DNA from: AAA044-D11 sp009705075
Lineage (GTDB): Bacteria; Actinomycetota; Actinomycetes; Nanopelagicales; Nanopelagicaceae
NCBI GenBank assembly: GCA_965268675.1
Contig: OZ254179.1
Coordinates: 1,382,913 to 1,446,912 of the forward strand
Direction of reading: 5' to 3'
DNA length: 64,000 nucleotides
Below the pieces are notes generated by a model. The model was not told the DNA's origin, searched no databases, and worked only from the letters and a program-made list of their open reading frames with translations. Positions 1-9,488 of this stretch are shown here, piece after piece. The translations under genes were made by a program, and so were the position numbers. Each line of letters starts with the position of its first letter. The stretch's first letter is position 1.

Positions 1-1247
1 GCGAAATCGATACCGTAATAACAAGGCCATTTAACTGGTGGTGAAGATATGCGGACGTGGATTTCAAGGGCGCCGGCTTCACGCAACATTCGCACAAGAG
101 CGCGCTGGGTGTTGCCGCGAACAATTGAATCATCGACCACGACGATGCGTTTTCCTTCAATGATTTCTCGGAGTGGATTTAACTTCAAGCGAATACCGAG
201 TTGGCGAATTGTCTGGCTTGGTTGAATAAAAGTTCGGCCAACATAAGAGTTTTTTACTAACCCCATGCCATATGGAATTCCAGAGGCTTTGGCATATCCA
301 ATTGCAGCAGGAGTTCCGGATTCGGGAACTGGGATAACTAAATCAGCTTCAACTGGATGTTCTTTTGCAAGTTGTTCGCCAACTGCAACACGAGTTGCGT
401 GAACATTGCGACCTGAAATCGAAGTATCGGGGCGGGCAAGATAAACATATTCGAAGATGCAACCTTTTGGTTCTGGCGTTGCCCAATGGTGTGAGCGCAA
501 CCCATTCTCATCGATTGCAATAAATTCACCTGGTTCGACTTCCCGAACAAATGAGGCACCGACAATATCTAGCGCTGCAGATTCTGATGCAACTACCCAA
601 CCATGTTCAAGTTTTCCGATTACAAGTGGGCGAACGCCATGATGATCTCGAGCAGCATACAAAGTGTGTTCGTCCATGAAGACAAGTGAGAAGGCGCCTT
701 TAAGTTGCGGAAGAATTTCTAGCGCTGAGGATTCAAAATTCTTACCTTCTTGCGCTGCGATTAGCGCAGTCATAATTTCGGTGTCAGTAGTTGCGTGCAG
801 CCCGTGATCATTTTTCTCAGTGATTAACTTGGCAAGTTTTTCAGCTAAATCACCAGTGTTAGTTAAATTTCCATTATGTGCCAGGGCAAGAGTGCCGTGG
901 TTTGTTGCTCGAAGAGTTGGCTGGGCGTTATTCCAAGTGCTTGATCCAGTAGTGCTGTAACGACAATGGCCAATTGCTAAATTTCCGGTCAGAGTTGCAA
1001 GATCGCTTTCAGTAAATACTTGGGAGACAAGTCCCATATCTTTGTAAACAAATATTCGTTCACCATCACTTGTCGCAATTCCAGCAGACTCTTGGCCTCG
1101 GTGTTGAAGCGCATAAAGTCCATAAAACGTTAGCTTTGCAACTTCTTCGCCAGGTGCCCAAACACCAAAGACGCCACATTCATCCTGCGGCATGTATTCA
1201 CCTTCATATAATTCAAAGGTTAGCTTTCCATCGGGGCGGCGGGCCAT
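1..1247 (-). CDS. purF: Amidophosphoribosyltransferase (partial, 3' end beyond window)
   Basis: First committed step of purine synthesis: moves glutamine amide nitrogen onto PRPP to give phosphoribosylamine. The ATG at 1247 is followed by a 23-residue leader and then the CGVFGVW motif, whose Cys24 would be the N-terminal nucleophile after propeptide removal. ALQHRGQESAGI follows, and near 100-145 the minus strand encodes the PRPP-binding motif VVVDDSIVRGNT. The frame is open to the window edge, so about 415 residues are visible and the C-terminus is missing. Last visible gene of the purine operon. Identity is very secure. Confidence 0.96.
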   Translation of the reverse strand, partial: MARRPDGKLTFELYEGEYMPQDECGVFGVWAPGEEVAKLTFYGLYALQHRGQESAGIATSDGERIFVYKDMGLVSQVFTESDLATLTGNLAIGHCRYSTTGSSTWNNAQPTLRATNHGTLALAHNGNLTNTGDLAEKLAKLITEKNDHGLHATTDTEIMTALIAAQEGKNFESSALEILPQLKGAFSLVFMDEHTLYAARDHHGVRPLVIGKLEHGWVVASESAALDIVGASFVREVEPGEFIAIDENGLRSHHWATPEPKGCIFEYVYLARPDTSISGRNVHATRVAVGEQLAKEHPVEADLVIPVPESGTPAAIGYAKASGIPYGMGLVKNSYVGRTFIQPSQTIRQLGIRLKLNPLREIIEGKRIVVVDDSIVRGNTQRALVRMLREAGALEIHVRISSPPVKWPCYYGIDF

Positions 1248-1256
1248 GTCGTAATC

Positions 1257-1556
1257 CTATTCCGCGTTCGAAAGTTGTAGGAAGAGCTCGGATAAATTAG
1301 AGCGTTCGCCAGATGCGCTGATGCGACCATCTGCAATCGCATCGTTCCAGTTGATTTCACCAGATGATATTGCGAAGAGAATATCTGCGTTCATTTCGAC
1401 AACGTTCGGAGGCGTGCCTCGTGTGTGCTTTGGACCTTCGACACATTGGATTGCGGAATAAGGTGGGATGCGAAGTTCAACGGCATGACCCGGTGCAATT
1501 TTTGAAATCGTGGCCAAAATTTCTTTTACTCGGTTCATGATCTCGGGATCGCGCAT
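1257..1556 (-). CDS. SCP2-like (sterol carrier family) protein
   Basis: A 99-residue soluble protein lying between purL and purF with gaps of only 3 and 9 bases, so it is part of the purine operon. It resembles the small sterol-carrier-type proteins found next to purF in many actinobacteria (for example the motif IPPYSAIQCVEGPKHTRG and a C-terminal region containing DGRISASGERSNLS). The fold normally makes a hydrophobic lipid-binding tunnel, but no lipid role is established for this subgroup. Function unknown; the constant position next to purF suggests a link to purine metabolism, which is inference from context. Confidence 0.75.
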   Translation of the reverse strand: MRDPEIMNRVKEILATISKIAPGHAVELRIPPYSAIQCVEGPKHTRGTPPNVVEMNADILFAISSGEINWNDAIADGRISASGERSNLSELFLQLSNAE

Positions 1557-1559
1557 AGA

Positions 1560-3785
1560 TTAACCAAATAACTTAGGAAAGGTTTCGGTATGTGCTTTAG
1601 AGAGTTCGGCAATTGAAATTACTGCTTCGTTAATCTCTAAATCTGAGCCGCCGGTTGTACCGATTTTATAAATTGGTATTTGGTATTTTCCAGCTAGATT
1701 AACAATTTCATTAGTCGCGCTGCTTTTAATCGCCACAAGAACTCGACCAGGAGTTTCACTAAAGAGCGCATTTGCAACATCATTTAAATCAACCCGAGCA
1801 CCGACTTGATTCTTCAAAACCGCTTCAACAAGTGTCGCGGCTAAACCACCATTTGAAACGTCATGTGCAGATTCGAATATTGGTTGGCCATCGAGCAAGA
1901 AATTAACTAAGCGCTTCTCCATGTCAAGGTCTGCGACGGGTGCTGCATTTCCAATTTCGCCATGTAGATATGCCCATTCGCTTCCGGATAAATTGCTGTT
2001 GTATTTTCCAATTACATAAAGATCAAGATCAGCTTCTGGAATTCCCATCGGGGTACGCTTTCGAACATCTTGAATAACACCAAGTACCCCGATGACTGGA
2101 GTTGGAAGAATTGCTACTGAACCCGTCTGGTTATAGAAGGAGACGTTTCCACCGGTAATTGGAAGTCCAAGTTCGAGAGCTGCATCGGCTAAACCACGAA
2201 CAGTTTCGGCGAATTGCCACATAACTCCGGGATCTTCTGGCGAACCAAAGTTCAAACAGTTAGTAACTGCTAAAGGTTTAGCTCCTGAAGTGGCTATATT
2301 CCGGCAACTTTCGGCCAGAGCCAATTTCGCACCTTCATAGGGATCAAGATAAGACCAACGTGCATTTGCATCGGTCGAAACCGCAACACCGAGATGAGTT
2401 TCTTCATCGATGCGAATGAGGCCAGAATCTTCTGGTTGCGCTAGAACAGTATTACCTTGCACATATTTATCGTATTGAGATGTCACCCAAGATTTATCTG
2501 CAATATTTGGGCTAGCAATTAATTTAAGGACTGCGGCTTTAACTTCATCAGGTGCAGTTGGAAGTGGAACTTCGAAGATTGATTTAGCAAGTTCATCAAC
2601 ATAGGCAGGTTTCTTTATTGGGCGGTTATAGACCGGGCCATCGTGAGCAACGGTGCGAGGTGGCACATCAACAATAAGTTCGCCGTTAAATGTAATGTGT
2701 AAGCGATCGCCACTTGTAACTTCGCCGATAACTGTTGCGGTGACATCCCACTTCTTGCAGATTGCCATGAAGTGCTTAATCTTTTCGGGCGCAACAATCG
2801 CACACATACGCTCTTGAGATTCACTCATCAAAATTTCTTCTGGTGAAAGGGATGGATCGCGAAGTGGAACCTTCTCTAGATTTATCTGCATTCCACCACT
2901 GCCGGCAGAAGCGAGTTCGCTGGTCGCACATGAAAGTCCAGCGCCACCAAGATCTTGAATTCCAATAACTAAATCTGCCTTAAAGATTTCAAGGCAGCAT
3001 TCGATTAAAACTTTTTCAGCAAAGGGATCGCCAACTTGAACTGAAGGGCGCTTCGTTGGTTTTGCAGCGTTAAAGGTTTCGGAAGCCAAAACTGAAACAC
3101 CACCGATGCCATCGCCACCGGTCTTTGCACCAAAGAGAACAACAAGGTTGCCGGTTCCGTGTGCAGTTGCAAGCTTTATATCTTCATGTTTCATAACGCC
3201 TACGCATAGGGCGTTTACTAGGGGGTTTCCGGCATAAGTTTCATCAAAAACTATTTCCCCACCAATATTTGGCAGACCCAGACAATTTCCATAACCACCA
3301 ATTCCTGCAACGATGCCAGGAAGAACGCGACGAGTATCTGGTGCATCCGCAAGACCAAAGCGAAGTGGATCCATAACTGCGATTGGACGGGCGCCCATCG
3401 TCAAGATATCACGCACAATGCCGCCAACGCCTGTGGCTGCGCCTTGATATGGCTCAATAAATGAAGGGTGATTATGAGATTCTATTTTAAAAGTTATTGC
3501 ATAGTTCTGACCGATATCTACTACACCGGCATTTTCACCAATACCAACTAGGAGCGCATCTGATTTAACAGCTTTCTCGCCAAATTGTTTTAAGTGAACT
3601 TTGGAAGATTTGTAGGAGCAATGTTCGGACCACATAACCGAATACATTGCTAGCTCACTCGAAGTTGGGCGGCGGCCAAGAATTGTTTTGATGCGAGCGT
3701 ATTCATCATCTTTTAAACCAAGTTCGGCAAATGGTTGCTTGGTATCTGGATTTTGGGTTGCGGTTGTTACGGTATCTAAAGCCAT
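1560..3785 (-). CDS. purL: Phosphoribosylformylglycinamidine synthase subunit II
   Basis: ATP-dependent synthetase subunit that turns FGAR into FGAM using ammonia delivered by PurQ, with PurS bridging the complex. At 741 residues it is the small PurL form that needs separate PurQ and PurS, and both are encoded just upstream. Visible motifs are HCSYKSS at residues 55-61, SHNHPS at 103-108 and the glycine-rich GAATGVGGIVRDI around 116-127, then a second AIRS-like half. Its start overlaps the purQ stop at 3785, implying translational coupling. Confidence 0.97.
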   Translation of the reverse strand: MALDTVTTATQNPDTKQPFAELGLKDDEYARIKTILGRRPTSSELAMYSVMWSEHCSYKSSKVHLKQFGEKAVKSDALLVGIGENAGVVDIGQNYAITFKIESHNHPSFIEPYQGAATGVGGIVRDILTMGARPIAVMDPLRFGLADAPDTRRVLPGIVAGIGGYGNCLGLPNIGGEIVFDETYAGNPLVNALCVGVMKHEDIKLATAHGTGNLVVLFGAKTGGDGIGGVSVLASETFNAAKPTKRPSVQVGDPFAEKVLIECCLEIFKADLVIGIQDLGGAGLSCATSELASAGSGGMQINLEKVPLRDPSLSPEEILMSESQERMCAIVAPEKIKHFMAICKKWDVTATVIGEVTSGDRLHITFNGELIVDVPPRTVAHDGPVYNRPIKKPAYVDELAKSIFEVPLPTAPDEVKAAVLKLIASPNIADKSWVTSQYDKYVQGNTVLAQPEDSGLIRIDEETHLGVAVSTDANARWSYLDPYEGAKLALAESCRNIATSGAKPLAVTNCLNFGSPEDPGVMWQFAETVRGLADAALELGLPITGGNVSFYNQTGSVAILPTPVIGVLGVIQDVRKRTPMGIPEADLDLYVIGKYNSNLSGSEWAYLHGEIGNAAPVADLDMEKRLVNFLLDGQPIFESAHDVSNGGLAATLVEAVLKNQVGARVDLNDVANALFSETPGRVLVAIKSSATNEIVNLAGKYQIPIYKIGTTGGSDLEINEAVISIAELSKAHTETFPKLFG

Positions 3786-4462
3786 TAGCGTCCTACCAAT
3801 TGATGTAGAACTGATGTGAAAAATGTTAAGCCGTCGGTGCTTGGGCCAGTTAATGATTCGATTGCATGTTCTGGATGTGGCATCAGACCAACAACATTGC
3901 CGCGTTCGTTTGAAATACCAACGATTAAATTGCGTGAACCATTTGGATCGAAATCAAGATAACGTGCGATAACTCGACCTTGGCTTTCTAACATGTTTAG
4001 CGTTTCATCATCACACTGGAAAGAGCCTTCGCCATTCTTAAGCGGAATAAGAATCTCTTGACCTGGTTTAAAACCATTAGTCCAGATTGTATTTGTATTT
4101 TCAATCTTAAGCTTTTGATCGCGACATAAGAAGTGAAGATTACTGTTACGAGTAAGGGCGCCTGGAAGCAGATGTGATTCACATAGAACTTGGAAGCCAT
4201 TGCAGATTCCAAGAACCGGAAAACCGTGGTTTGCTGCAGTAACAATGGAATTCATAATTGGTGCAAAGCGCGCGATAGCACCACAACGTAAATAATCACC
4301 GTAGGAAAATCCACCGGGCAATACAACTGCTTGAACTTCTTTTAAATCATCACTTGCATGAAAGAGTGGAACTGCGGTTCCACCGGCCATTTCGACTGCG
4401 CGAGCTGCATCGCGATCATCTAGAGAACCCGGAAAGGTAACTACACCGACTCTAAATGACAT
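3785..4462 (-). CDS. purQ: Phosphoribosylformylglycinamidine synthase, glutaminase subunit
   Basis: Class I glutamine amidotransferase that releases ammonia for PurL. The nucleophile is Cys87 in VLGICNGFQ; the His/Glu partners are in PHPEHA at about 195-200. The early oxyanion-region motif LPGGFSYGDYLRCG spans about 48-61. 225 residues, the usual length. It overlaps both neighbours (purL and purS) by one base, so PurS, PurQ and PurL are made as a translationally coupled set. Confidence 0.97.
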   Translation of the reverse strand: MSFRVGVVTFPGSLDDRDAARAVEMAGGTAVPLFHASDDLKEVQAVVLPGGFSYGDYLRCGAIARFAPIMNSIVTAANHGFPVLGICNGFQVLCESHLLPGALTRNSNLHFLCRDQKLKIENTNTIWTNGFKPGQEILIPLKNGEGSFQCDDETLNMLESQGRVIARYLDFDPNGSRNLIVGISNERGNVVGLMPHPEHAIESLTGPSTDGLTFFTSVLHQLVGR

Positions 4463-4707
4463 TACTTCTCGACCTTCACAACATAGGTTTCAATTACTGG
4501 ATTAGAAAGAAGAGTTTCTGCGGCTTTCTCGACTTCTGCCATTTGTGCAGGAGTTGGTTCACCATCTACTTCGATTTCAAAACGCTTTCCCTGGCGGACC
4601 GATTTGGCAAAGGTGAAACCCAAGCGGGGAAGCGCTGAGGCAACAGCCTGGCCTTGTGGATCTAAAATCTCGGGCTTTAACATAACCTCAACAATTATCT
4701 TCGCCAT
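4462..4707 (-). CDS. purS: Phosphoribosylformylglycinamidine synthase, PurS subunit
   Basis: Small bridging subunit of the three-part FGAM synthase, thought to help channel ammonia from PurQ to PurL. It is 81 residues, begins MAKIIVEVMLKPEILDPQG and contains the family-typical VRQGKRFEIEVDG stretch. It overlaps purQ by one base and starts one base after the purC stop. The presence of PurS agrees with the short PurL form in this operon. Confidence 0.95.
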   Translation of the reverse strand: MAKIIVEVMLKPEILDPQGQAVASALPRLGFTFAKSVRQGKRFEIEVDGEPTPAQMAEVEKAAETLLSNPVIETYVVKVEK

Positions 4708-4708
4708 C

Positions 4709-5542
4709 TTAAAACTTCCTTCCAGTAATTAACTCAAATGCGCTTGTGTAACGTTCTTGCGTCTTTACAACGATTTCATCGGGAAGTGGTGGTGGATTGC
4801 TATTTCGATCCCAACCGGATTTTAACAACCAGTCACGAACAAATTGTTTGTCATATGAATAATGAGTATCAGGTTCCCAGAACCGTGATGAATCCGGAGT
4901 TAAGGCTTCATCGCCTAGGCAAATCATGCCAGACGGATCGATTCCAAATTCGAATTTGGTGTCGGCCAAGATGATTCCTTTTGTAGCTGCGAAGTCATGA
5001 GCCTTGGAATATAGAGCAAGAGTTAACTTCATTAAGATTTCGGCCGCTTGCTGGCCAATGATTTCTTCACACTGTTCAAAGGTGATGTTCTCGTCATGTT
5101 CGCCATCTTCGGCCTTTGTTGCTGGTGTGAAGATTGGTTGTGGCAACTTTGCGCCATCTTGTAAGCCAGCAGGTAGTTTAATTCCACAGACAGTTTGCGA
5201 TTTTTGATATTCGACCCAACCAGATCCAGCTAAGTAACCACGTGCGACACATTCAACTGGAAACATGATTAACGGTTTAACAATTACTGCTCGACCAGCA
5301 ACTTCTTCCGGGACTTCGGTTGAAACAATATGGTTTGGAACTACTTCTTTTAATAAATCAAACCAGAACAATGAAAGCTGAGTAAGTAATTTTCCTTTAT
5401 TTGGAATTGGCGTCGGCAAGATGTAATCGAAGGCTGAGATGCGATCAGAGGCAACGATAAGCAATTCATCTTTTTCATTGGTATACAAATCCCGGACTTT
5501 TCCGCTGCGCAGATGTTTCCATCCGGTTAGCACGGCGGTCAC
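4709..5542 (-). CDS. purC: SAICAR synthetase
   Basis: Joins aspartate to CAIR to make SAICAR with ATP. The N-terminal GKVRDLY (about residues 14-20) and SDRISAFDYILPTPIPNKG motifs are diagnostic. 277 residues, close to the actinobacterial norm. The start is a GTG at 5542 that overlaps the purB stop by four bases (GTGA). The fumarate-releasing next step is done by PurB from the gene immediately upstream. Confidence 0.96.
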   Translation of the reverse strand: MTAVLTGWKHLRSGKVRDLYTNEKDELLIVASDRISAFDYILPTPIPNKGKLLTQLSLFWFDLLKEVVPNHIVSTEVPEEVAGRAVIVKPLIMFPVECVARGYLAGSGWVEYQKSQTVCGIKLPAGLQDGAKLPQPIFTPATKAEDGEHDENITFEQCEEIIGQQAAEILMKLTLALYSKAHDFAATKGIILADTKFEFGIDPSGMICLGDEALTPDSSRFWEPDTHYSYDKQFVRDWLLKSGWDRNSNPPPLPDEIVVKTQERYTSAFELITGRKF

Positions 5543-6960
5543 CGTATTTGGCCGGGACGGTACTGCGCTGCCGCAGCATGAGCGGAAGTAATCGCATCGA
5601 TGCGGCTTACAACTCGCTGGGTTTGCCCTTTTGCATCGCCAGTAAATTCAAGTGGCTTTGCAAGAAGTACGGTTAGATCTTCAAACTTCAATGGGATTCG
5701 TGAATCTTCAGCGATTGCTTGAATCATTAAATTTGGTTTGCCAGCGCGAATTCCAAGAGCGGCCGCAACTGCATGTTCTTTAATAACTTCGTGGGCAACT
5801 TCGCGGCCCACGCCGGCTTTGACTGCAGCCATCAAAATCTTTGTGGTTGCAAGAAATGGAAGATACTTACTTAATTCAGCTTCGATTACATCTGGGAAGG
5901 CACCGAATTCGATCAGCACGGTCATGAAAGTTTCGATCAGACCATCAAAAGCATAGAACGCATCTGCGATTGCAACACGACGAACAACGCTGCATGCAAC
6001 ATCGCCCTCATTCCATTGGTCACCAGAAATTTCACCAATCATTGAGGCATAACCACGAAGTACAACAGCCAGGCCATTTACGCGTTCGCAAGAACGGGTA
6101 TTCATTTTGTGTGGCATTGCAGATGAACCAACTTGGCCAGCTTTAAATCCTTCGGTTACAAGTTCTGCGCCAGCCATTAAGCGAATTGATGTTGCAAGTG
6201 AAGATGGGCCTGCTGCCAGTTGAACCAGCGTAGTGACAACATCGAAATCAAATGAACGTGGATAAATCTGTCCGGTGGAATCTAGAACGTTTTGGAAACC
6301 CAAATGCTTAGCAACCTCTGCTTCCAACTTTGCATGGGATGCTGATGATCCGAGCAAGTCAACCGAATCTTGCGCGGTGCCAACTGGACCCTTGATGCCG
6401 CGAATTGGATAGCGCGCAATTAAATTATCGAGGCGGTCGTATGCAAATAAAAGTTCTTCTGCGGCAGATGCAAAGCGCTTACCAAGAGTTGTGACTTGAG
6501 CCGGAACATTATGTGAACGACCGGCAATTGGTTGGTCGATATATTTTGTAGCAAGTGCGCCCAGTAAGCCAAGTGTTGCGACAACACGGTCGTGGGCAAG
6601 TTTCAAGCCATCGCGGATCTGCATTGCTTCAACATTTTCGGTTAGATCGCGAGAGGTCATGCCGGCATGGATGGCTTCGTGACCAGCAAGAGCGTTGAAC
6701 TCTTCGATCCGAGCTTTAACATCATGTCTGGTTTGTTTTTCGCGAGCATCGATTGATGCAAGATCTACTTTGTTAATTACTTTTTCGTAATCTGCAATTA
6801 CTGATTCTTCAATTTTGTGACCAAGCTTTGTTTGGGCGCGCATTACCGCGATCCATAATTTACGTTCTGAAATTATTTTTGATTCTGGCGCAAAAATTTC
6901 GCGCATTCCCGCCGATGCATATCGTTGGGCTATTAAACTCACTGGTGAATTATCTCCCAT
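5539..6960 (-). CDS. purB: Adenylosuccinate lyase
   Basis: Fumarase/aspartase-superfamily lyase acting twice in purine synthesis: SAICAR to AICAR and adenylosuccinate to AMP. The superfamily signature GSSAMPHKMN is at about 279-288 and the conserved GRSHNVPAQ, with a probable catalytic His150, lies earlier. 473 residues. Its ATG at 6960 abuts the purD stop at 6961 with no gap, and it overlaps purC by four bases at its end. Confidence 0.96.
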   Translation of the reverse strand: MGDNSPVSLIAQRYASAGMREIFAPESKIISERKLWIAVMRAQTKLGHKIEESVIADYEKVINKVDLASIDAREKQTRHDVKARIEEFNALAGHEAIHAGMTSRDLTENVEAMQIRDGLKLAHDRVVATLGLLGALATKYIDQPIAGRSHNVPAQVTTLGKRFASAAEELLFAYDRLDNLIARYPIRGIKGPVGTAQDSVDLLGSSASHAKLEAEVAKHLGFQNVLDSTGQIYPRSFDFDVVTTLVQLAAGPSSLATSIRLMAGAELVTEGFKAGQVGSSAMPHKMNTRSCERVNGLAVVLRGYASMIGEISGDQWNEGDVACSVVRRVAIADAFYAFDGLIETFMTVLIEFGAFPDVIEAELSKYLPFLATTKILMAAVKAGVGREVAHEVIKEHAVAAALGIRAGKPNLMIQAIAEDSRIPLKFEDLTVLLAKPLEFTGDAKGQTQRVVSRIDAITSAHAAAAQYRPGQIR

Positions 6961-8208
6961 TTAATTGCCCTTCTCTGCCACCGACGCATTAAGCGCGATG
7001 TCGCTTCGATAATGGCTGCCGGCTAATGAAATTCGTGAGATCGTGCGATAGGCGGCATCGCGGGCTTGGGTTAAATCGCCGCCCAATCCAGTGACTGTTA
7101 ATACGCGGCCGCCAGCAGAGTGCAGCACACCATCGCGCATTTGAGTGCCGGCATGAAAGACCGAGGAATTTGAGTTTGTTTGAACACCTGTAATTGGTTC
7201 GCCAATTTTTGGATCTATTGGATATCCCTCAGATGCAAGCACAACAGTTACTGCCGAATCATCTGACCAATCTAGCTGCTGGAAATTTTCTAAATTCTTT
7301 GTTGCGGCGGCAAATAATAATTGTGCGAGTGGAGTTTTAAGTCGTGGCAATAGGACTTGAGTTTCTGGATCACCAAAGCGCGCATTGAATTCAATAACTT
7401 TTGTACCGTGCGAAGTTAGTGCGAGACCGGCATATAGAAGTCCAACGAATGGGGTTCCGCGCGCAGCCATCTCTTTAATTGTTGGATTTAAAACTTGATC
7501 TAAAGTTTCTTCCATAATGTCATTTGGCGCCCAAGGCAACGGTGAGTATGCGCCCATACCACCAGTGTTTGGTCCGAGATCGCCATCGAATGCCCGTTTG
7601 AAATCTTGTGCCGGTTGCATCGCAATTACAGTTTTGCCGTCGCTGATTCCGAATAACGAAACTTCGGGACCATCTAAAAATTCTTCGATAACAACTTGGT
7701 CTGATAGAAGTGCATGTGCGATTGCTTCGTCGCGATCGTTTGTAACAACTACACCTTTGCCAGCAGCAAGACCATCATGTTTAACAACATATGGCGCACC
7801 AAATGCATCAAGAGCTTTCTCGATTTCGCCACGGTTGTTACAGGTAAAACTCTTTGCAGTTGGAACACCGGCATCTCGCATGACTTGCTTGGCAAAATCT
7901 TTTGAACCTTCTAGTTGCGCCGCAGCTTTTGATGGACCGAAGCAAGCGATAGTGGCTTTGTTAAGCGCATCGGCAAGACCGTTTACTAAAGGTTTCTCGG
8001 GACCAACAACAACTAAATCAATTGCTAATTTTGTTGCGAGGGCAACGACTGCGTTGTTATCTGTTGTATCGATATCGTGACATAAGGCAATTTCTGCGAT
8101 GCCGGGATTTCCTGGTGCTACGTGTAGTTCTTCTAAAGTTGTATCGCGATTTAGTGCTGCGGCTAAAGCGTGTTCACGCCCACCGGAACCAATCAGCAAT
8201 ACTCTCAA
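6961..8208 (-). CDS. purD: Phosphoribosylamine-glycine ligase
   Basis: ATP-grasp enzyme for the second step of purine synthesis, joining glycine to phosphoribosylamine to give GAR. It begins MRVLLIGSGGREHAL, the usual PurD N-terminus; YVVKHDGLAAGKGVVV marks the ATP-grasp and GLLYAGLALTSHGTKVIEFNARFGDPE (described by its ends GLLYAG and ARFGDPE) the metal-binding region. 415 residues. It overlaps the purA stop by four bases, consistent with coupling. Confidence 0.97.
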   Translation of the reverse strand: MRVLLIGSGGREHALAAALNRDTTLEELHVAPGNPGIAEIALCHDIDTTDNNAVVALATKLAIDLVVVGPEKPLVNGLADALNKATIACFGPSKAAAQLEGSKDFAKQVMRDAGVPTAKSFTCNNRGEIEKALDAFGAPYVVKHDGLAAGKGVVVTNDRDEAIAHALLSDQVVIEEFLDGPEVSLFGISDGKTVIAMQPAQDFKRAFDGDLGPNTGGMGAYSPLPWAPNDIMEETLDQVLNPTIKEMAARGTPFVGLLYAGLALTSHGTKVIEFNARFGDPETQVLLPRLKTPLAQLLFAAATKNLENFQQLDWSDDSAVTVVLASEGYPIDPKIGEPITGVQTNSNSSVFHAGTQMRDGVLHSAGGRVLTVTGLGGDLTQARDAAYRTISRISLAGSHYRSDIALNASVAEKGN

Positions 8209-9488
8209 ATGAAGTCCCTTACAGAAATAGTTTGATCACGGCCAGGTCCGACTCCGATTGCACTTATTGGCGCTTCGGAAATCTTCTCTAAATAACTAAC
8301 GTAAGCCTGGGCATTTGCGGGTAGATCGCTAAATTTGCGAGCACCTGAAATATCTTCAGACCAACCTGGTAGATATTCGTAAATTGGTTTTGCGTGGTGG
8401 AAATCTGTTTGTGAAGCTGGAAGTTCATCAACACGTTCGCCATCGATTTCATATGCAACACAAACTGGAATTTTCTCCCAGCCAGTTAATACATCAAGCT
8501 TTGTTAAGAAGAAATCAGTAAGTCCGTTTACACGAACTGCATAGCGCGCAATCGGTGCGTCATACCAACCGCAACGACGGGCGCGACCAGTAGTAACACC
8601 AACTTCGCCGCCAATACGGCGCAACGCTTCGCCATCTTCATCAAACAATTCAGTTGGGAATGGACCCGAACCAACGCGAGTTGTGTAAGCCTTAACAATT
8701 CCAATTACACGAGTGATCTTTGTTGGTCCGATTCCAGAACCAGTTGACGCACCGCCTGCAGTTGGATTTGATGATGTAACGAATGGATATGTTCCGTGAT
8801 CGACGTCGAGAAGAGTTCCTTGGGAACCTTCTAGAAGTACGGTTTTACCTGCCTTTAACGCTTTATCTAGAAGCAGCGCAGTGTCTGTTACATACGGCCG
8901 CAAGATTTCGGCATAGGCCAAATATTCAGCCAAGACTTCTTCAATCTCGATACCTTTGCGATTGAAAACTTTAATTAAAACTTGGTTCTTATCGCGAAGT
9001 GCGCCTTCAATTTTTTGACGCAGGATTGAAGGATCAAATAGATCTTGCACGCGAATTCCAATGCGATTTATTTTGTCGGCATAAGCTGGCCCAATTCCGC
9101 GACCTGTTGTTCCGATCTTTGAATTACCTAGGAAGCGCTCTGAAACTTTATCGATGGTGCGGTGATAAGGCGTGATCAAATGTGCGTTGGTGCTTATCTT
9201 TAACTTTGAAGTATCGATACCGCGTTCGTTCAAACCCTTGATTTCTTCAAGTAGAACAGATGGGTCAATTACAACACCGTTGCCAATTACTGGAACCACG
9301 TTCGGTGACAAGATTCCAGATGGTAATAAGTGCAAGGCATATTTTTGATCACCGATTACAACTGTGTGGCCGGCATTGTTTCCGCCTTGATAGCGAACAA
9401 CATAATCAACGCGGTCACCAAGTAAATCGGTGGCTTTACCTTTTCCTTCATCGCCCCATTGGGCACCGAGCAGAACTAGAGCTGGCAT
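8205..9488 (-). CDS. purA: Adenylosuccinate synthetase
   Basis: GTP-dependent conversion of IMP and aspartate to adenylosuccinate, the branch to AMP. The P-loop-like GDEGKGKATDLLG begins at about residue 12 with catalytic Asp13, and His41 lies in GGNNAGHT. 427 residues, standard length. The start at 9488 follows directly after the fba stop. Having purA, purB and the IMP pathway genes in one operon with fba ties AMP synthesis to a glycolytic gene. Confidence 0.97.
   Translation of the reverse strand: MPALVLLGAQWGDEGKGKATDLLGDRVDYVVRYQGGNNAGHTVVIGDQKYALHLLPSGILSPNVVPVIGNGVVIDPSVLLEEIKGLNERGIDTSKLKISTNAHLITPYHRTIDKVSERFLGNSKIGTTGRGIGPAYADKINRIGIRVQDLFDPSILRQKIEGALRDKNQVLIKVFNRKGIEIEEVLAEYLAYAEILRPYVTDTALLLDKALKAGKTVLLEGSQGTLLDVDHGTYPFVTSSNPTAGGASTGSGIGPTKITRVIGIVKAYTTRVGSGPFPTELFDEDGEALRRIGGEVGVTTGRARRCGWYDAPIARYAVRVNGLTDFFLTKLDVLTGWEKIPVCVAYEIDGERVDELPASQTDFHHAKPIYEYLPGWSEDISGARKFSDLPANAQAYVSYLEKISEAPISAIGVGPGRDQTISVRDFI

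Noticed and set aside
7517..8080. 187-residue plus-strand frame
   Set aside because: Lies wholly antisense to purD, is low-complexity in composition and has no ribosome site. A shadow frame.
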